The notes under the pieces: model-generated
Seen by the model: the letters and a program-made list of their open reading frames with translations, nothing else
What the model was told of the DNA's origin: nothing
The model's database searches: none
Source: Venatoribacter pacificus
GTDB lineage: Bacteria > Pseudomonadota > Gammaproteobacteria > Pseudomonadales > Oceanobacteraceae
Assembly (NCBI RefSeq): GCF_025318105.1
Contig: NZ_JAOANI010000012.1
Span: forward strand, 62,001 to 126,000
Length of the DNA stretch: 64,000 nucleotides
Direction of reading: 5' to 3'
Translations under genes and position numbers: made by a program
Shown here: positions 1-8,695 of the stretch, in pieces
Layout of the letters: every line of letters begins with the position of its first letter
Position numbering within the stretch: position 1 is the stretch's first letter

Positions 1-3
1 CAC

Positions 4-297
4 TTACTTCTGCGCTTTGGCCGCCCGGTTAGCGCGAGCCTGCTTAGGATCAATAAGCAACGGTCGATAAATCTCAATACGCTCACCTTCACGCACCACA
101 TCACTTTCCGGTGCCCGTGAAGCTTTACCAAAAATCCCGAATTTAGCCTCTGCCAGCACCAGCTCCGGAAACTCAGCTTCGATACCCGACTGGCGCACAG
201 CATCAAGCATACTGGTGCCCTCCTCTACCTCAACACTGAGGATTTTTTGCTTGTGCGGCAAAGCATAAGCCACTTCAACGCGAATCATGTCAGCCAT
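4..297 (-). CDS. rnfH: RnfH family protein (UPF0125)
   Basis: Small beta-grasp (ubiquitin-like fold) protein of 97 residues. The core resembles the RnfH family: it starts with MIRVEVAYALPHKQ, has a middle stretch with SGI and FPEL, and a late IEIYRPLLIDPK motif that is nearly diagnostic. The basic Ala/Lys-rich tail is usual. The start at 297 is chosen because it overlaps the ratA stop (GGC TGA C ATG), giving translational coupling; an upstream in-frame ATG at 327 would run deep into ratA. The family is named for linkage to rnf genes in some species, but its biochemical role is unproven, and here it sits behind ratA, its usual partner. Confidence 0.9.
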   Translation of the reverse strand: MADMIRVEVAYALPHKQKILSVEVEEGTSMLDAVRQSGIEAEFPELVLAEAKFGIFGKASRAPESDVVREGERIEIYRPLLIDPKQARANRAAKAQK

Positions 298-721
298 AAA
301 TTTCTTTTGCTCGCTTAACAAAGGCATCCACCATCATATTGGCGACCTGTTTAAAAACCGCTCCCAGTGCCACTCCGGCCAGCTTATTGCCCACACTGAA
401 ATCCATATCCAATGAAACCTTACAGGCTTCGTCCGACAGCGGCTGAAAGTGCCAAACACCATGAAAGTGCGAGAAAGGCCCATCAACCAAACGCATTTCC
501 ATACGCAGCGGACGCTGTAACGTGTTACGGGTGCTGAAGCTTTGGTTCACCCCGGCCTTGGCAATGGTCAGCCGGGCTTCGATAAAATCGTCGCCCTCGG
601 CCAGCACTTCGGTCGCCTGACAGCCATTAAGAAACTCAGGGTAACGACGCACATCATTGACCAGATCAAACATCTGCTCAGCGCTATACATTACCAACGC
701 ACTACGCGTAATACTGGTCAT
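290..721 (-). CDS. ratA: RatA-type START/Coq10-like protein
   Basis: 143-residue protein of the polyketide-cyclase/START (COQ10) fold. The N-terminal signature SALVMYSAEQMFDLVNDV followed by YPEFLNGC is typical of RatA/YfjG. Family knowledge: E. coli RatA was reported to bind the 50S subunit and block subunit joining, whereas the eukaryotic homologue Coq10 binds ubiquinone, so the cellular role may be ubiquinone chaperoning rather than toxicity. The start at 721 matches the usual short N-terminus; an in-frame ATG three codons upstream is possible. It overlaps rnfH downstream, and smpB-ssrA lie close by across the transporter gene, the common gammaproteobacterial arrangement. Confidence 0.9.
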   Translation of the reverse strand: MTSITRSALVMYSAEQMFDLVNDVRRYPEFLNGCQATEVLAEGDDFIEARLTIAKAGVNQSFSTRNTLQRPLRMEMRLVDGPFSHFHGVWHFQPLSDEACKVSLDMDFSVGNKLAGVALGAVFKQVANMMVDAFVKRAKEIYG

Positions 722-743
722 TCGCGCCAACTGCTCCGAAGCC

Positions 744-2252
744 TCAGGCGAGGCCTTCTATAAAGATAAAGAAAATAGCGACCGGTGAAATGTAACGCAC
801 CATAAACCGCCAGAGATTAAACAGTACCGGGCTTTTAACACGCGCTTCAGCAGCGACCGATTCCCGTGTCATAAACCAGCCAACAAAGATCGCAATCAGC
901 AATCCGCCAAGCGGCATCATCAGATTGGTGGTCAGAAAATCAAGCACATTAAAGAAGGTTTTACCTTCGGTCTTAACAACGAAACCCTCGGCCGCTGCAG
1001 CTTTCAGCTCGTTAACATCGGCGTACCAATGAAACTTTGTACTCACAACCTCCGCTTCTGTCGCGGCTTCCTCCTCTGCCACGAGTTCAGCATTCACGGC
1101 ATGACTGACGGTTTCAGTCACAAAAATTTGCTTGCCGCTCCAATCACTGAACGACATCACCGTTCCTAATCCGAGCAACCAGGCAAAACCACAGACAATG
1201 ATGGTTGACCGCAGGCGACCCCAGCCACGTTCAACCGCCCATGCAACGGCAGGTTCCGCAATTGAAATGGCCGAGCTCCAGGCCGCAATAAGTACCAACA
1301 GGAAAAACAGCGTACCAATCATTGCTCCGCCCGGCATATTACCAAAGGCGATAGGCAGGGTCTGAAACAGCAAACCAGGACCGGAATCCGGTTCCAGCCC
1401 ATAAGAAAATACAATAGGGAAGATGACCAGGCCGGCCGTCAGAGCAACCAGCGTATCAAGAACACCAACCGCTAATATGGTTTTGCCCAGCGACGCATTG
1501 GCAGGCATGTAAGCGCCGTACGCCATGATGGCGCCCATACCCAGACTCAGGGTAAAAAAGGAATGTCCCAAAGCAGAGACCAGTGCATCGGATGTAAGCG
1601 CCGCTGTCTGAAAATTAAACAAAAAACTCCACCCCTGCGAAAAACCAGGAGTTGTCATGCTGTAACCCAGCAACAGTACAAGCATCACGAATAAAAGCGG
1701 CATAAGAATACGGACAGAATTCTCAAGGCCATGTTTAACCCCACGGGCAATCACGGCACCTGTCATCAAAATAAAGATTGTATGCAGGCCGGTAAGCATC
1801 CAGGGATCGCCCAGCAACTGGCCAAAAACATCACCGGTAACTGCTGCCGTAGCGCTGGAAAATTCACCGCTGGCCATTTTCCCCACATACGCCAGAGTCC
1901 ACCCGGCAATCACACTGTAAAAAGACAGAATAAAGAAACCCGCGACGGCACCCATCCAGCCGATGCCGCGAAAGGCATGTGGAGCATTCTCTTTATTGGT
2001 CATTTCCCGCATCGTATTAATCGGACTCATACGACCTTTGCGACCCAGCAATACCTCGGCCATCATTACCGGTATACCGACACTCAGAATACAAAGGAGG
2101 TACATCAATACAAAGGCACCACCACCATTCTCGCCTGCCATATAAGGAAACTTCCAGATATTCCCCAGGCCTACAGCTGATCCGGTTGCGGCAAGAATAA
2201 ATGTCCAGCGATTACCCCAAATCCCGTGCATTCCGCGTTTGTCTGCGCTCAT
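744..2252 (-). CDS. Sodium-dependent transporter (SNF/NSS family)
   Basis: 502-residue inner-membrane sodium:solute symporter of the neurotransmitter:sodium symporter family (LeuT fold). The N-terminus carries the family hallmark WGNRWTFILAATGSAVGLGN then IWKFPY, the unwound TM1 that coordinates Na+ and substrate. About eleven to twelve hydrophobic segments follow. Substrate is probably an amino acid, but specificity cannot be read. Odd feature: a hydrophilic, Glu/Ala-rich insertion of about 60 residues (roughly residues 360-425) lies between two late membrane segments, making the protein longer than the usual ~450. Start 2252 is preferred over an upstream in-frame ATG at 2312 because the upstream extension is basic and unlike the family. 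Confidence 0.9.
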   Translation of the reverse strand: MSADKRGMHGIWGNRWTFILAATGSAVGLGNIWKFPYMAGENGGGAFVLMYLLCILSVGIPVMMAEVLLGRKGRMSPINTMREMTNKENAPHAFRGIGWMGAVAGFFILSFYSVIAGWTLAYVGKMASGEFSSATAAVTGDVFGQLLGDPWMLTGLHTIFILMTGAVIARGVKHGLENSVRILMPLLFVMLVLLLGYSMTTPGFSQGWSFLFNFQTAALTSDALVSALGHSFFTLSLGMGAIMAYGAYMPANASLGKTILAVGVLDTLVALTAGLVIFPIVFSYGLEPDSGPGLLFQTLPIAFGNMPGGAMIGTLFFLLVLIAAWSSAISIAEPAVAWAVERGWGRLRSTIIVCGFAWLLGLGTVMSFSDWSGKQIFVTETVSHAVNAELVAEEEAATEAEVVSTKFHWYADVNELKAAAAEGFVVKTEGKTFFNVLDFLTTNLMMPLGGLLIAIFVGWFMTRESVAAEARVKSPVLFNLWRFMVRYISPVAIFFIFIEGLA

Positions 2253-2370
2253 CGTTCTTTTTACCCAATCCTCATTTCGGCGTATTGTCCGGGATTTGCT
2301 CGTTCGCCTCAACCCAAAGCCACACGACAGCTACTGCCTTTTCTACACTTCGTCAGTTATACTCGCGATC

Positions 2371-2853
2371 ATGAGCACCAAGAAAAAACCCAAAACGAAT
2401 GGCGGCACGATCGCCCTCAACAAAAAAGCCCGTCACGATTACTTCCTGGAAGACAAACTGGAAGTCGGACTGGTGCTGACCGGTTGGGAAGTAAAAGCAC
2501 TGCGCGAAGGCAAATGTCAGCTGGTTGATTCCTATATCGTCATGCACAAAGGCGAAGCCTGGTTGAGCGGCGCATTGATCACTCCGCTGAAACAAGCCTC
2601 AACGCATATCGTTACCGAGCCACGGCGCGAACGTAAGCTGCTGATGCATCGTCGTGAAATCGACCGTCTGAACCAGAAAATTCAGGCCAAAGGCTACACC
2701 TGCGTCTGCACTGCGATTTACTGGAAAGGCCCCAACGTCAAAGCAGAAATTGCTCTGGCCAAAGGTAAGCAAAGCCACGATAAGCGCGATGCATCCAAAG
2801 ACCGCGACTGGGCCAAACAAAAAGAACGGATCATGAAGCACACCACCCGCTGA
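2371..2853 (+). CDS. smpB: SsrA-binding protein SmpB
   Basis: 160-residue tmRNA-binding protein, essential partner in trans-translation: it places alanyl-tmRNA in the A site of stalled ribosomes. The N-terminal beta-barrel begins with IALNKKARHDYFLEDKLE and GWEVKALREGK; the basic C-terminal tail (KGKQSHDKRDASKDRDW) is the segment that folds into the mRNA channel. Start 2371 gives the normal family length; an in-frame upstream extension to 2239 overlaps the divergent transporter gene and was discarded. It is followed at once by its RNA partner ssrA. Confidence 0.98.
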   Translation: MSTKKKPKTNGGTIALNKKARHDYFLEDKLEVGLVLTGWEVKALREGKCQLVDSYIVMHKGEAWLSGALITPLKQASTHIVTEPRRERKLLMHRREIDRLNQKIQAKGYTCVCTAIYWKGPNVKAEIALAKGKQSHDKRDASKDRDWAKQKERIMKHTTR

Positions 2854-2908
2854 CAGCCGTCAGGAAACTGTGGTAAGCTCACCTATCTTGTTTGCGGACA
2901 GACAGGGG

Positions 2909-2938
2909 TTGAAAAACACCGGTTTGTCCTCATATAAG
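2909..2938 (+). promoter_or_regulatory. Probable sigma-70 promoter of ssrA
   Basis: TTGAAA at 2909-2914 and TATAAG at 2933-2938 are separated by 18 bases and lie about 40 bases before the mature tmRNA 5' end. This fits a precursor that RNase P trims. Prediction from sequence only. Confidence 0.55.
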
Positions 2939-2975
2939 ACACTAAGACCTGAGCACGTTGTCAGGCGACGAATTC

Positions 2976-3331
2976 GGGGATGATTAGGATTCGACGTTGA
3001 TTACAAAGCTATGGGTGCATGCCGAGAGTGTATAGCGATCTCGTAAATAAACGTTATACATAGTTATAGTCGCAAACGACGAAACTTACGCACTAGCGGC
3101 TTAAGCCCGCTTACCTCCGAACTCGGGTTCCTATAGCCGGGGGACGAGGGCGACGTCTTATAGGATCGCTTGGAGGCTTCGCTCGTAGCCAAAGAGTTAA
3201 ACTTAATCGAGCTCGTTCTGAACGGCCTGCCCCTCGGCCCGTGACGAACTAAATCAATAGAGACGGCTAAGCATGTAGATCCTCTAGTGGAGGATTGGCG
3301 GACGCGGGTTCAAATCCCGCCATCTCCACCA
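2976..3331 (+). ncRNA. ssrA: Transfer-messenger RNA (tmRNA)
   Basis: Rescue RNA for stalled ribosomes. The mature 5' end GGGGATGATTAGGATTCGACG pairs through GGGGATG with CATCTCC before the 3' CCA (3329-3331), forming the acceptor stem with one G-U pair. A T-arm (GCGGGTTCAAATCCCGC) precedes it. The tag reading frame starts at 3072 with the resume codon GCA and encodes ANDETYALAA, then TAA at 3102-3104; this is one residue away from the E. coli tag (ANDENYALAA) and ends in the LAA protease signal. Length is 356 nt. Its 3' end doubles as the left attachment site of the adjoining island. Confidence 0.97.
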
Positions 3332-3345
3332 TATAAATAGAGAAG
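3313..3345 (+). repeat. Left attachment repeat (attL) in ssrA 3' end
   Basis: 33 bases covering the last 19 bases of ssrA and 14 flanking bases. They recur at 12721-12753 in the same orientation with one mismatch (position 3334, T versus C). The tmRNA 3' end is a classic target of tyrosine integrases, and insertion there leaves such a direct repeat while keeping ssrA intact. The repeat therefore marks the left border of a 9.4-kb island. Confidence 0.85.
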
Positions 3346-3374
3346 GCCCGACGCGAAAGCGCCGGGCCTTTTTT
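3343..3374 (+). terminator. Intrinsic terminator after ssrA
   Basis: Stem AAGGCCCG...CGGGCCTT with an inner CGC-GAAA-GCG cap and a run of six T. It follows the tmRNA 3' end by 11 bases. Confidence 0.9.
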
Positions 3375-3713
3375 ACTTGCTGAAGCGGGGATTCTGCACC
3401 TGCCATAGTTGGATTCCATAAAAGGCAGGACAGCCGTTTTGCACTGCGAAGCAGCCCGAAGGGCGAGGTAAATTGATGTACCGAGTGCAATCCCCCATCG
3501 AACTCGCATCAGGGGCTTTTTATTTCCTTGATAACATTTATGAAATCTAGCAAATGAATAGAACCTGACGAGTCAAACTTGATGATAATTTTTAATTTAA
3601 ATATCTTGATGCAGCCCCAATAACTATCCTGCCCAATTGCGAATCTAAACGAGCTGACGCATCATCCTTGTTTAAAAGAAAATGCGAATACAGTACCGCA
3701 ATAGGGATAGTTG
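3375..3713. other. Non-coding left end of the ssrA island
   Basis: About 340 bases without a credible gene. It contains a small GCCCGAAGGGC hairpin near 3450, a T-rich stretch after AGGGGC at about 3514 that could be a weak terminator, and an AT-rich segment (3530-3640) which probably holds the operon promoter. An integrase gene would be expected next to the tmRNA end of such an island, but none is present and no remnant was recognised. AGGGAT at 3703-3708 is the likely ribosome binding site for the next gene. Confidence 0.5.
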
Positions 3714-5294
3714 ATGCCTTTCAAAATTTTCCAACGAGTTTCCGCTGCCCCCACCAATCCGCAACGAGTCACCCGACCGAAGCAGTTTGATGTGGCGGAT
3801 CTCTATCAGGGCCCTTTGCAATCCGAGTTTGATCCGGCACCAGCTGCCATCGCTTTGGATGAGAAGCTGCGTCAGGCGTATTTCTGGATTGTGAACAGTG
3901 CGATCATCAGTCCGCACTACGACATTGAATATAACCTCACTCCACCACAGAGTTTCATTGTCGGTGACAGCAAAAGACGCCTGACACTGCCGTCAGCACA
4001 GAGCTATTCAAGTTACGTGTTACTCCCTCTGCTTACCTTCGCTACCCGGCGTAAGTGTTTGTTTGTCGGCGGTCCAGGGCGCGGTAAAACCGCCAGTGCC
4101 ATTCTCATGGGCGTACTCGCCGGCTACCCGGTAAAAGAAGTACGCAGGGCCATGCAGCACGGCCATCCACAAATGACGATCGCGGATCTGCTGGGAAATC
4201 CTCTACCCGCGGATCTCGTCGGTGCCCAGCGTATGGAAGACATCCGTATCGCCTGGCGTAACTGGCTGGGCATGCGGGTCAAGATCATCGACGAATATAA
4301 CCGCATCCCAACCCGCACTCAGAGCGCGCTGCTAACGGTCATGGGCGACAATTACGCCGAAGTGCTGAACCATGTTTTCGAATGCCCGGATTCCGCCTGG
4401 TATCTAACCGCAAATGACGATCAGGGTGGCGGCACCTATCAGGTAATTGAGGCACTGCGCGATCGTATTGATGTGATAGTACAGGCACTGGCGTTCAATC
4501 CACGCTTTCTTGGCGAACTACTGGTGCGAATAGAAGAAGGATTGCGACCAGAAGAAGTGGTTCCGAAAGACATTGTGTTCACTGAAGCCGAAATTGATCA
4601 GATGAACGCGGATATTCTTAAGATCGAACTGCCGCCACCACTGCGCCGCCGCCTGGAATTTTTCACCAGTCAGTTTGAATTGTCAGAAGCCGCCGGTGCT
4701 CAGTTCGAGTACATGACCAAAGACACTGCCCGATTAGCGGCCATCGATTGGACACAACTGGTCGCGGCCGATAACGGGCGTGACCGTCTCAAAGACCTCG
4801 GCTGCCAGACCCTGAATGGTCTGTCGGTGCGTAATCTGATGACGCTTATTATTTACGCTAAGTCGCTGGCCTATTTCCGCGGCAACACCTCTGTCGAACT
4901 CGAAGATCTGCGTCAGATTCTGCCGTTCGTTTTGAACGACAAACTGACGCCCGACCTGGATGCACCGTTTTTCGCGTTACCTCAAAATGCCGCCTTCCGT
5001 TCAGACAGCATAAGCTGGCTACGCCATCTGTTTGATCTCTCCAATGCAGAATTTGAACGTCTGGGCCTGGATCACGATGATCCGGTGCAACAACTTGATC
5101 TTGAGTTTTCTGCTGGGTTAGATGGGCTCACTGAAAGTGAAGTCCGGACAAGAATAGGCAGAATCGAGCGACTGGTCGGAGAATGGTGTAAAGGCCGGAA
5201 GCTCTATGGCCATATCTACGATGACTTACTCAAACTGAAATATCTGCACCAGCGTTACACCAATTATCTGCATTGGCTGCAGTTACAACGATGA
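3714..5294 (+). CDS. MoxR-like AAA+ ATPase, first gene of island operon
   Basis: 526-residue AAA+ ATPase. Walker A is GGPGRGKT (residues 119-126), Walker B IIDEYNR (191-197), sensor-1 Asn in LTAND (about 234) and an arginine-finger-like ALRDRID (247-253). The Walker B block followed by IPTRTQSALLTVMGD matches the MoxR/CobS/RavA group, whose DEINR is DEYNR here. About 110 residues precede the ATPase core and about 270 follow it; the C-terminal part looks helical and is unrecognised. MoxR ATPases work as hexamers with vWA-domain partners to remodel proteins or insert metals, and such a partner is encoded two genes downstream. ATG at 3714 is preferred over the adjacent TTG at 3711. The stop overlaps the next start (ATGA). 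Confidence 0.85.
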   Translation: MPFKIFQRVSAAPTNPQRVTRPKQFDVADLYQGPLQSEFDPAPAAIALDEKLRQAYFWIVNSAIISPHYDIEYNLTPPQSFIVGDSKRRLTLPSAQSYSSYVLLPLLTFATRRKCLFVGGPGRGKTASAILMGVLAGYPVKEVRRAMQHGHPQMTIADLLGNPLPADLVGAQRMEDIRIAWRNWLGMRVKIIDEYNRIPTRTQSALLTVMGDNYAEVLNHVFECPDSAWYLTANDDQGGGTYQVIEALRDRIDVIVQALAFNPRFLGELLVRIEEGLRPEEVVPKDIVFTEAEIDQMNADILKIELPPPLRRRLEFFTSQFELSEAAGAQFEYMTKDTARLAAIDWTQLVAADNGRDRLKDLGCQTLNGLSVRNLMTLIIYAKSLAYFRGNTSVELEDLRQILPFVLNDKLTPDLDAPFFALPQNAAFRSDSISWLRHLFDLSNAEFERLGLDHDDPVQQLDLEFSAGLDGLTESEVRTRIGRIERLVGEWCKGRKLYGHIYDDLLKLKYLHQRYTNYLHWLQLQR

Positions 5295-6268
5295 GTATTT
5301 CTACCGAATTTGCTGAACTGCTGCGTGCTGGCAGGCCGCAGTTTAATGCCCGGGTCGCCGAAGCCCACCACCGCTACCGCGGTTTTAATACCGATGAATT
5401 CACCCTGTTTCTGCAGGAGTGCGTCGATCCGATGATCGTCAATATAGACGCGGCAAACCGCGGTGCTTTTGCCAGCTCGGCGTTCGACATTGCGCTGGAT
5501 CTCGTGGGCCGCGAACTGACAGGCGCTCACCCACGGGGGAAGTTACTTACAGCGTTATGGCAAGACACCCTACCAACCCTGACATCGGCTATGGCTGACC
5601 GCCCTTCGTTGTTGATCAGCGCCCTGTGCAATGCACTGCTCAATCTCGAAGCTCTGCCCGCTGCCCGTCCCAATCAATGGCTGGAACTACTCAGAAAATA
5701 CGGCGGTAGCCTCACAGCTCCCGATGATCTGCTGCAACTAGGAGTGCTCGCGGCATGGCGCGCAGGTGCCGCACACTTCCGCTTGCCCGCATTACAAGCG
5801 GCAGCACGTCTTCCACATATCGGTTGCACACTGCTCGATTTAACGCCAGAGAGTGATATGCAGGAACAACTGCGCCTGGCTGAACAGAATCCCTGGCTGA
5901 TAGCACGCTCAGACAAGGCTCTTGAGGTAGGTGCGTTCACCGGACTTGGAGGACAGTTTGCAGAGCCACCCGAAGTACGTGCAACCCACGATGGCTTCAT
6001 CGTCAAAAGCAGCGACCGTTGTTTCCAGCTTATCGCCGATGGCTTTGGTGCTGTGCTGCTGCCAGCGACTCAGGCTGAATTTGACAGCGCCGGACATGCG
6101 GCAAGGGAAGGCAGACCACCCAAGCTAAGTGCCAATACTCTGATCTATGCGAATTCTTCCGTTGTCATTCCTCTGCCTGCCGATGGGTTACAACTGACCT
6201 GGAATGCATACACTGCGGCACTGACTTCGCCCTACAGTTTTTCCATCAGTATCGTGCCCTTATTATGA
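5291..6268 (+). CDS. Unknown protein, second gene of island operon
   Basis: 325 residues, not recognised. The first ~220 residues look alpha-helical and Ala/Leu-rich, suggesting a repeat-like helical scaffold. The last ~100 contain alternating strands (FIVKSSDRCFQLIADG, VVIPLPADGLQLTW) and may form a small beta domain. No signal peptide or membrane segment, so it is probably cytoplasmic. It is coupled to the ATPase gene by an ATGA overlap (start 5291) and to the next gene by another ATGA. Position between a MoxR-type ATPase and its vWA partner suggests an adaptor in the same complex; this is inference from order only. Confidence 0.7.
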   Translation: MSISTEFAELLRAGRPQFNARVAEAHHRYRGFNTDEFTLFLQECVDPMIVNIDAANRGAFASSAFDIALDLVGRELTGAHPRGKLLTALWQDTLPTLTSAMADRPSLLISALCNALLNLEALPAARPNQWLELLRKYGGSLTAPDDLLQLGVLAAWRAGAAHFRLPALQAAARLPHIGCTLLDLTPESDMQEQLRLAEQNPWLIARSDKALEVGAFTGLGGQFAEPPEVRATHDGFIVKSSDRCFQLIADGFGAVLLPATQAEFDSAGHAAREGRPPKLSANTLIYANSSVVIPLPADGLQLTWNAYTAALTSPYSFSISIVPLL

Positions 6269-8079
6269 CTGGATCTGCAGAGCCTCTTTCACTGCTGGAG
6301 CGTTGGCAGTCCGCCTGGCCCCAGGCTCTGGCTGTCTGGAGTCAATTCACGCGCTTGTCTGATCCGAATCTATGTCAGTCGTCCGTAACTGCAGCCAAAG
6401 AAGGACTTACCAGCAGTTTCGCTATGATCCGTTTGGCCGACCAGAGTGTGGTTGTCGATCTTGAAGGCATAGAAAGGCTGAAGCTGCAGGATTTTGCAGT
6501 CGAAGTTCTTGCCCACGAAATCGGCCACCATGTATTAGCTCCGGCCAACGCCAGTGATCACTATCGACTGCTGGCACGAATCCGCCAGGGCCTGCCAACA
6601 CTTGAGCAACACGCGCCAATGGTGGCGAACCTCTATACCGACCTACTGATCAACGATCGCCTGCAACGACAAAGCGGGCTGCGTATGCACGCCATCTATC
6701 AACGTCTGGTCGACTATGACGATCCTATCCGGAAGCCAGGTGTATGGGCCCTCTACCTGCGGATTTACGAAATTTTATGGCAACTTGATCGCGGTGCGCT
6801 CGGCGTAATGGTTGAAGACAGTCTGTTCAATACTCATGCGTGGCTGGGAGCGCGTCTTGTGCGGGTGTACGCCAATGACTGGTTGACCGGTGGAGCGCGA
6901 TTTGCCGCGTTACTGCTGCCCTATCTACATGCGGCAGAGCAGGAAAAAGAAGCGCAGGAAAAAGCTCTTCAACAACTCATGGATACTCAATCAGCAGGTC
7001 AGGACTGCGAACCCACAGGTCTGATTGATTTTGACGATGATGAAAAGGTGCCGCAGTTGCACCCGTCGGAAGATCCTCTGATCACAGACATTGACCCCGA
7101 TGAAGAAGAAGCATCAGACACTCCACGGGATGAACAGATAATTCCCGGCCGGGGACAACGTCGGGAACCGTTCGAATATGGCGAAATTCTGCGTGCAGCA
7201 GGCCTGAAGCTCAGCGACCATGAACTGGCTGTCCGCTACTACCGTGAAGCCGCTTTACCCTATCTGATCCCATTTCCTAAACGTGCCGCACCACAGACTC
7301 TGGAGCCACAGATGGAAGGACTCGATGTATGGGAGATGGGTGACGCTCTGGACGAAATCGACTGGCTACAGAGCCTCAGCTATTCACCACAGCCAGTGCC
7401 AGGAATTACCACATTGAAACACCGGCATGGCATGGTGGCGGGTGCAGAACCTGCGACACGTCCAGTGGATCTGGATATCTATGTCGACAGCTCAGGCTCT
7501 ATGCCAAACCCGCAGCAACGTATTTCTTATATGGCTCTCGCGGGAGCAGTTATCTGCCTGTCGGCTCTACGCAGCGGAGCGCGCGTGCAAGCCACGTTAT
7601 GGAGCGGCAAACACCAGTGTATCTCCACCCCAGGATTCGTTCGTGACGAAGACAGCATTCTGAGTATATTAACCGGCCATTTCGGAGGGGCCACAGCGTT
7701 TCCGATTCACAAACTGCGCGACACCTTTGCCCAGCGTGATCTACAGGATCGCGACTGTCATATCCTGCACATATCCGATGACGGTATCACCACCATGTTT
7801 GATCAGGATGAGCGGGGCAACAGTGGTTGGGATATCGCGGCAATGGCTCTGGAAAAGGGCCGTGCCGGCGGCACCATGGCTCTGAACCTGTATCGCGAAT
7901 GGACAACACAGAACGCCACCTACGCAAACGACCTGCGCAAGGCACAGGATCAGCAAGGTTGGGAGGTTTATGCAGTGACAGATCTTGCTCAATTGCTCGA
8001 ATTTGCCCGTGAATTCTCCCACCGGCACTATGGCCAGCGCTCAGGTACTCTCCCATCAGCCAAATTTAACGCGGAATAA
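6265..8079 (+). CDS. HExxH metallopeptidase-like / vWA domain protein
   Basis: 604 residues with two recognisable modules. Near the N-terminus HEIGHH (84-89) in VEVLAHEIGHHVL is a zinc-metallopeptidase-type HExxH motif, as in the VWA-like/metallopeptidase proteins paired with MoxR ATPases. Residues ~250-300 are a strongly acidic linker (FDDDE, DPDEEEASD). The C-terminal vWA domain has a complete MIDAS: DSSGS (408-412), Thr in GGATAF (477) and Asp in HISDDG (~505). MoxR-vWA pairs are known ATPase/adaptor machines (CobS-CobT, RavA-ViaA, the vWA-MoxR ternary systems). Whether the HExxH site is an active protease or only structural is unknown. ATGA overlap links it to the previous gene. Confidence 0.85.
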   Translation: MTGSAEPLSLLERWQSAWPQALAVWSQFTRLSDPNLCQSSVTAAKEGLTSSFAMIRLADQSVVVDLEGIERLKLQDFAVEVLAHEIGHHVLAPANASDHYRLLARIRQGLPTLEQHAPMVANLYTDLLINDRLQRQSGLRMHAIYQRLVDYDDPIRKPGVWALYLRIYEILWQLDRGALGVMVEDSLFNTHAWLGARLVRVYANDWLTGGARFAALLLPYLHAAEQEKEAQEKALQQLMDTQSAGQDCEPTGLIDFDDDEKVPQLHPSEDPLITDIDPDEEEASDTPRDEQIIPGRGQRREPFEYGEILRAAGLKLSDHELAVRYYREAALPYLIPFPKRAAPQTLEPQMEGLDVWEMGDALDEIDWLQSLSYSPQPVPGITTLKHRHGMVAGAEPATRPVDLDIYVDSSGSMPNPQQRISYMALAGAVICLSALRSGARVQATLWSGKHQCISTPGFVRDEDSILSILTGHFGGATAFPIHKLRDTFAQRDLQDRDCHILHISDDGITTMFDQDERGNSGWDIAAMALEKGRAGGTMALNLYREWTTQNATYANDLRKAQDQQGWEVYAVTDLAQLLEFAREFSHRHYGQRSGTLPSAKFNAE

Positions 8080-8110
8080 TCCCGGTGAACTCAATGACAA
8101 GGATTTCAGC

Positions 8111-8695
8111 GTGAATAACATTGGACCAAATCTGCAACACCTGTTGCGGCGGATATCTGCCACACCAGCGGATTTTCTGGATGATCCGAAAATGCATGGC
8201 CGTGGCGAGCTAGCAGTTGCCGCGCTGGTGCACGATACACTCCGCCAGACCGGCCATCAGGCCACTGCTGAACAACTGCAACGATTCACTGGCAGTCATG
8301 CAGAAAAGGATCACAACCGACTGAGGTTGGTAGCATTGGCCATCTGGGTACTGAACGATGACTGGTTTAAGAGCACATTACATGATGCCGATGCACTGCT
8401 GTCCCTGCTCGACCTGGCGATGCAGCAACTGGCCGATGTCAGTACGGCGACTAAATACATTAATGACAGTGAACGCCGTGAAGAATTTGCGCGTTTCCTT
8501 CTGGCGCGCCTCGACTACCGCCCTGCGGGCGAAAGTATTACACAAGCGACAGATCGTCTCAGTGCCCTGAGCACGACTGAGCGCAATCGTCTGCTACAGG
8601 AAAGCCGCGAAGCAGAAGCCCGCGCGCGGGCTATCCGTGAAGCTCTCGCAAAGCAGGCGGCCGCAGAATCTGCCGACAAGTGGACACGGGAATGA
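8111..8695 (+). CDS. Unknown helical protein, fourth gene of island operon
   Basis: 194 residues, not recognised. The likely start is GTG at 8111, preceded by AAGGAT about 7 bases upstream; the in-frame extension to 7985 would overlap the vWA gene by 95 bases and reads like out-of-frame sequence. Predicted almost entirely helical, with a charged Arg/Ala/Glu-rich C-terminal helix (about residues 155-190) that could form a coiled coil. No signal peptide or membrane segment. It starts 31 bases after the vWA gene and ends in an ATGA overlap with the ligase-like gene. A subunit or adaptor role in the same machine is plausible but unproven. Confidence 0.65.
   Translation: MNNIGPNLQHLLRRISATPADFLDDPKMHGRGELAVAALVHDTLRQTGHQATAEQLQRFTGSHAEKDHNRLRLVALAIWVLNDDWFKSTLHDADALLSLLDLAMQQLADVSTATKYINDSERREEFARFLLARLDYRPAGESITQATDRLSALSTTERNRLLQESREAEARARAIREALAKQAAAESADKWTRE

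Noticed and set aside
3267..3509. Minus-strand reading frames with WRWRDLNPRP/MAGFEPASAN-type text
   Set aside because: They are antisense to the tmRNA 3' end and its flank; such text is a familiar artefact of translating tRNA/tmRNA T-arms.
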